Shown here: in pieces, positions 60,491 to 64,000 of the stretch
How positions within the stretch are numbered: the stretch's first letter is position 1
Layout of the letters: the number at the start of each line of letters is the position of its first letter
NCBI GenBank assembly: GCA_024803745.1
Contig: JANJXV010000159.1
Span: forward strand, 1,548,498-1,612,497
Source: Megascapheus bottae
Taxonomy: Eukaryota > Chordata > Mammalia > Rodentia > Geomyidae
Length of the DNA stretch: 64,000 nt
Direction: 5' to 3'
Notes under the pieces: model-generated
Databases searched by the model: none
What the model was told of the DNA's origin: nothing
The model's input: the letters and a program-made list of their open reading frames with translations, nothing else
Made by a program: the position numbers and the translations under genes

Positions 60491-63470
60491 AACATAAAGG
60501 TGTGTGAAGTCCCAGAATGGAGGTGTGTGAAATCACAGAATGGAGGTGTGTGTAGTAAAAAGGTTGTGTGTAGAGTCACAAATGGAGGTGTGTGAACTCA
60601 TAGAATGGAGGTGTGTGAAGTCAAAGAATGGAGGTGTGTGAAGTCACAGAATGGAGGTGTGTGATCTCAGAATGGAGGTGTGCGAAGTCACAGAATGGAG
60701 GTGTGAAGTCATAGAATGGAGGTGTGTGAAGTCATAGAATGGAGGTGTGTGAAGTCATAATGGAGGTGTGTGAAGTCACAGAATTGAGGTGTGTGAAGTC
60801 ACAGAATGGAGGTGTGTGAAGTCATAAAATGGAGGTGTGTGATGTCATAGAATGGAGGTGTGTGAAGTCATAGAATGGATGTTTGTGAAGTAAGAATGAA
60901 GGTGTGTTAAGTCATAGAATGGAGGTGTGTGAAGGCACAGAATGGAGGTGTGTTAAATCATAGAATGGAGCTGTGTGAAGTCAGAATGGAGGTGTGTGAA
61001 GTCATAGAATGGAGGTGTGTGAACTCACAATGGAGGTGTGTGAAGTCAAAGAATGGAGGTATGTGAAGTCATAGAATGGAATTGTGTGAAGTCATAGATT
61101 GGAGGTGTGTGAAGCCAGAATTGAGGTGTGTGAAGTCACAGAATTGAGGTGTGTGAACTCAGAATGGAGGTGTGTGAAGTCACAGAATGGAGGTTAGTGA
61201 AGTTATGGAATGGAGGTGTGTCAAGTCATAGAATGGATGTTTCTGAAGTAGAATGAAGGTGTGTGAAGTCATAGAATGAAGGTGTGTGAAGTCAAAATGG
61301 AGGTGTGTGAACTCATAAAAAGGAGTTGTGTGAAGTCATGGAATGGAGGTGTGTGAAGTCCAAAAATGGAGGTGTGTGCAGTCAAACAATGGTGGTGTGT
61401 GAAGTCACAGAATGGAGGTGTGTGAAGTCAAAGAATGGAGGTGTGAGAAGTCAAAATGGAGGTGTGTGAAGTCACAGAATGGAGGTGTGTGAAGTCAAAG
61501 AATGGAGGTGTGTGAAGTAATAGAATGGAGGTGTGTGAAGTCACAGAATGGAGATGTGTGAAGTCACTGAATGGAAGTGTGTGAAGTCACAGAATGGACG
61601 TGTGTGAACTCACAATGGAGGTGTGTGAAGTCACAGAATGGAGGTGTGTGAAGTCAAACAATAAAGGTGTGTGAAATCACAGAATGGAGGTCTGAGAAGT
61701 CATAGAATGGAGGTGGGTTAAGTCACAGAATGGAGGTGTGTGAAGTCAGAGAATGGAGGTGTGTGAACTCAGAATGGAGGTGTGTGAAGTCACAGAACGG
61801 AGATTTGTGAAGTCATAGAATGGAAGTGCGTGAAGTCATAGAATGGATGTTTCTGAAATAAGAATGAAGGTGTGTGAAGTCATAGAATGGAGGTGTGTGA
61901 AATCAAAATGGAGATGTGTGAACTCATAGAATGGAGGTGTTTGAACTCATAGAATGGAGGTGTGTGAAGTCATGGAATGGAGATGTGTGAAGTCAAAGAA
62001 TGGAGGTGTGAAGTCAAACAATAAAGGTGTGTGAAGTCACAGAATGGAGGTGTGTGAAATCACACAATGGAGGTGTGAAGTCAAAAAGGTGGTGTGTAGA
62101 GTCACAAATGGAGCTGTGTGAACTCATAGAATGGAGGTGTGTGAGTCAAAGAATGGAGGTGTGTGAAGTCATAGAATGGAGTTGTGTGAAGTCATAAAAT
62201 GGATGTTTCTGAAGTAGAATGAAGGTGTGTGAAATCATAGAATGGAGGTGTGTGAAGTCAAAATGGAGGTGTGTGAACTCATAAAATGGAGATGTGTGAA
62301 GTCATGGAATGGAAGTGTGTGAAGTCAAAATGGAGGTGTGAGAAGTCACCGAATTGAGGTGCGTGAAGTCACCCAATGGAGGTGTGTGAAGTCATAGAAT
62401 GTAGGTGTGTGAAATCACAGAATGGAGGTGTGTGTAGTCAAAAAGGTGGTGTGTAGTGTCACAAATGGAGGTGTGTGAACTCATAGAATGGAGGTGTGTG
62501 AAGTCAAAGAATGGAGGTGCGTGAAGTCACAGAAAGGAGGTGTGTGAACTCAGAATGGAGGTGTGTGAAGTCAGAATGGAGGTGTGAAGTCATAGAATGG
62601 AGGTGTGTGAAGTCATAGAATGGAGGTGTGTGAAGTCATAATGGAGGTGTGTGAAGTCACAGAAATGAGGTGTGTGAAGTCACAGAATGGAGGTGTGTGA
62701 AGTCATAGAATGGAGGTGTGTGAAGTCACAGAATGGAGGTGTGTGAAGTCATAGAATGGATGTTTGTGAAGTAATAATGAAGGTGTGTTAAGTCATAGAA
62801 TGGAGGTGGTGAAGGCAAAGAATGGAGGTGTGTGAAGTCATAGAATGGAGCTGTGTGAAATCAGAATGGAGGTGTGTGAAGTCATAGAATGGAGGTGTGT
62901 GAACTCACAATGGAGGTGTGTGAAGTCAAAGAATGGAGGTGTGTGAAGTCACAGAATGGAAGTTTGTGAAGTCATAGAATGGAGGTGTGTGAAGTCATAG
63001 AATGGATGTTTCTGAAGTAGAATGAAGGTGTGTGAAGTCAAAATGGAGGTGTGCGAACTCATAAAATGGAGATGTGTGAAGTCATGGAATGGAGGTGTGT
63101 GAAGTCCAAAAATGGAGGTGTGTGAAGTCAAACAATGGTGGTGTGTGAAGTCACAGAATGGAGGTGTGTGAAGTCAAAGAATGGAAGTGTGTGAAGTCAA
63201 AATGAGGTGTGTGAAGTCACAGAATGGAGGTGTCTGAAGACACAGAATTGAGGAGTGTGAAGTCATAGAATGGAGGTGTGTGAAGTAACAGAATGGAGGT
63301 GTATAAAGTCACATAATGGAGGTGTGTGAAGTCACAGAGTGGAGGTGTGTGAAGTCATAATTGAGATGTGTGAACTCATAGAATGGACGTGTGTGAACTC
63401 ATAGAATGGAAGTGTGTGAAGTCATGGAATGGAGGTGTGTGAGGTCAAAGAATATAGGTGTGTGAAGTCA
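60491..63470. repeat. 2.98-kb higher-order repeat, full copy 3
   Basis: Length is 2,980 bp. It shares GAACTCACAATGG (near 61,605) and TCAGAATGG (near 62,571) with copy 1 rather than with its neighbour copy 2. Just upstream of its landmark, 60,261-60,410, is a cluster of private changes: GGAGGTGTATGAAG, CATAATGGACG, CAGAATGG for CAGAGTGG, CATAATGGAG for CATAATTGAG, and CATGGAATGG. It also has GTGATGTCATAG near 60,839 where others have GTAATGTC. Confidence 0.94.
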
Positions 63471-64000
63471 AACATAAAGGTGTGTGAAGTCCCAGAATGG
63501 AGGTGTGTGAAATCACAGAATGGAGGTGTGTGTAGTAAAAAGGTTGTGTGTAGAGTCACAAATGGAGGTGTGTGAACTCATAGAATGGAGGTGTGTGAAG
63601 TCAAAGAATGGAGGTGTGTGAAGTCACAGAATGGAGGTGTGTGATCTCAGAATGGAGGTGTGCGAAGTCACAGAATGGAGGTGTGAAGTCATAGAATGGA
63701 GGTGTGTGAAGTCATAGAATGGAGGTGTGTGAAGTCATAATGGAGGTGTGTGAAGTCACAGAATTGAGGTGTGTGAAGTCACAGAATGGAGGTGTGTGAA
63801 GTCATAAAATGGAGGTGTGTAATGTCATAGAATGGAGGTGTGTGAAGTCATAGAATGGATGTTTGTGAAGTAAGAATGAAGGTGTGTTAAGTCATAGAAT
63901 GGAGGTGTGTGAAGGCACAGAATGGAGGTGTGTTAAATCATAGAATGGAGCTGTGTGAAGTCAGAATGGAGGTGTGTGAAGTCATAGAATGGAGGTGTGT
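63471..64000. repeat. 2.98-kb higher-order repeat, partial copy cut by window edge
   Basis: The AACATAAAGG landmark at 63,471 and the following 530 bp match the starts of the full copies. The sequence leading into it (ACACAGAATTGAGGAG at 63,239, CAGAGTGG and CATAATTGAG near 63,333-63,364) matches the lead-in to copy 2, not to copy 3. The array clearly continues past the edge. Confidence 0.93.

Larger units (their letters stand above)
1..64000. repeat. 23-bp tandem satellite array filling the whole window
   Basis: Every line of the window is made of head-to-tail copies of one unit, with core GAATGGAGGTGTGTGAAGTC followed by ATA or ACA (23 bp). Common variants are a 21-bp unit lacking two tail bases, a unit with GACGTCCTAAAATGG at the junction, an AATTGGAGGGG unit, a GAATGTATGTTTGTGAAGTAA unit split across two monomers, and a short unit with AGGTGTGAAG. 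All copies have the same orientation and no reverse-complement block or foreign sequence was seen. The array enters at base 1 and leaves at base 64,000, so both ends lie outside. There is no coding, rRNA or tRNA sequence. Such arrays are typical of eukaryotic heterochromatin; the family is not one I recognise. Confidence 0.98.

Noticed and set aside
56987..63131. Identical 60-codon minus-strand open frames at 56,987-57,169, 59,969-60,151 and 62,949-63,131
   Set aside because: They repeat because the 2.98-kb unit repeats. The peptide is only the monomer translated (MTSHTSIL-type motifs), with no start context or conserved domain. Identity here reflects array homogenisation, not selection on protein.
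1..64000. CRISPR array
   Set aside because: Unit length is in the range of a CRISPR repeat, but there are no spacers: the repeats abut directly and no cas gene is present.
1..64000. CENP-B box
   Set aside because: TTCG occurs in GATTCGAGGTCTG units and CGGG in GACGGGTATG units, but never at the spacing of the CENP-B box (TTCG, four bases, A, two bases, CGGG). Centromere identity cannot be claimed from this.
1..64000. Telomeric or human-type GGAAT (satellite III) repeat
   Set aside because: No TTAGGG-type run is present. GAATGG in each unit resembles GGAAT satellite only over five to six bases, and the rest of the unit is unrelated.

Overview
The whole 64,000-base window is one uninterrupted tandem (satellite) array. 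The basic unit is about 23 bp, with a core reading GAATGGAGGTGTGTGAAGTC and a variable tail of ATA or ACA. Shortened units of about 21 bp (tail lost) and rarer units of other lengths are mixed in. All units read in the same direction, giving roughly 2,800 copies. The window starts and ends inside the repeat, so the array is longer than 64 kb. I found no gene, RNA gene, mobile element, CRISPR array or unique-sequence island. Open reading frames of 60-87 codons occur but are a by-product of the repeat.

An array of this size with higher-order structure fits constitutive heterochromatin of a eukaryotic chromosome (pericentromeric, subtelomeric or other heterochromatic block). I do not recognise the family and cannot name the organism. 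The unit has no CpG but several TpG, which would fit a methylated genome, though this is weak evidence. It is strongly strand-asymmetric: the 23-bp consensus has nine G and one C on the + strand.

The interest is in the hierarchy of nested duplications, traced here by rare variant units used as landmarks. Region by region: (1) 1-12,980 is copied at 15,173-28,880, an approximately 15.2-16.6 kb higher-order unit. The piece between, 13,290-15,203, is a further partial copy of the first 1.7 kb. (2) Inside the second copy a 1,151-bp tandem duplication lies at 18,400-20,701. (3) 25,200-28,360 is copied at 28,880-32,350 (period 3.66-4.05 kb). (4) 26,140-34,310 is copied at 38,150-46,960 (period 12.0-12.65 kb). 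(5) 32,151-35,400 is copied at 35,401-39,215, the second copy carrying a 565-bp extra module. (6) 44,800-49,145 holds 2.17-kb and 0.65-kb tandem duplications of the same modules. (7) 49,150-52,250 has little long-range order and holds single versions of modules used downstream. (8) 52,666-64,000 is a regular higher-order repeat of about 2.98 kb: three full copies, a shortened copy before them and a partial copy cut by the window edge. Alternate copies share private variants, pointing to a dimeric (about 5.96 kb) amplification unit.

Copies differ mostly by gain or loss of whole units and by single-base changes, and monomer phase is kept. This is the pattern expected from unequal exchange, slippage and conversion. 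All boundaries come from reading landmark variants by eye and are approximate to tens of bases unless stated. No computation was run.
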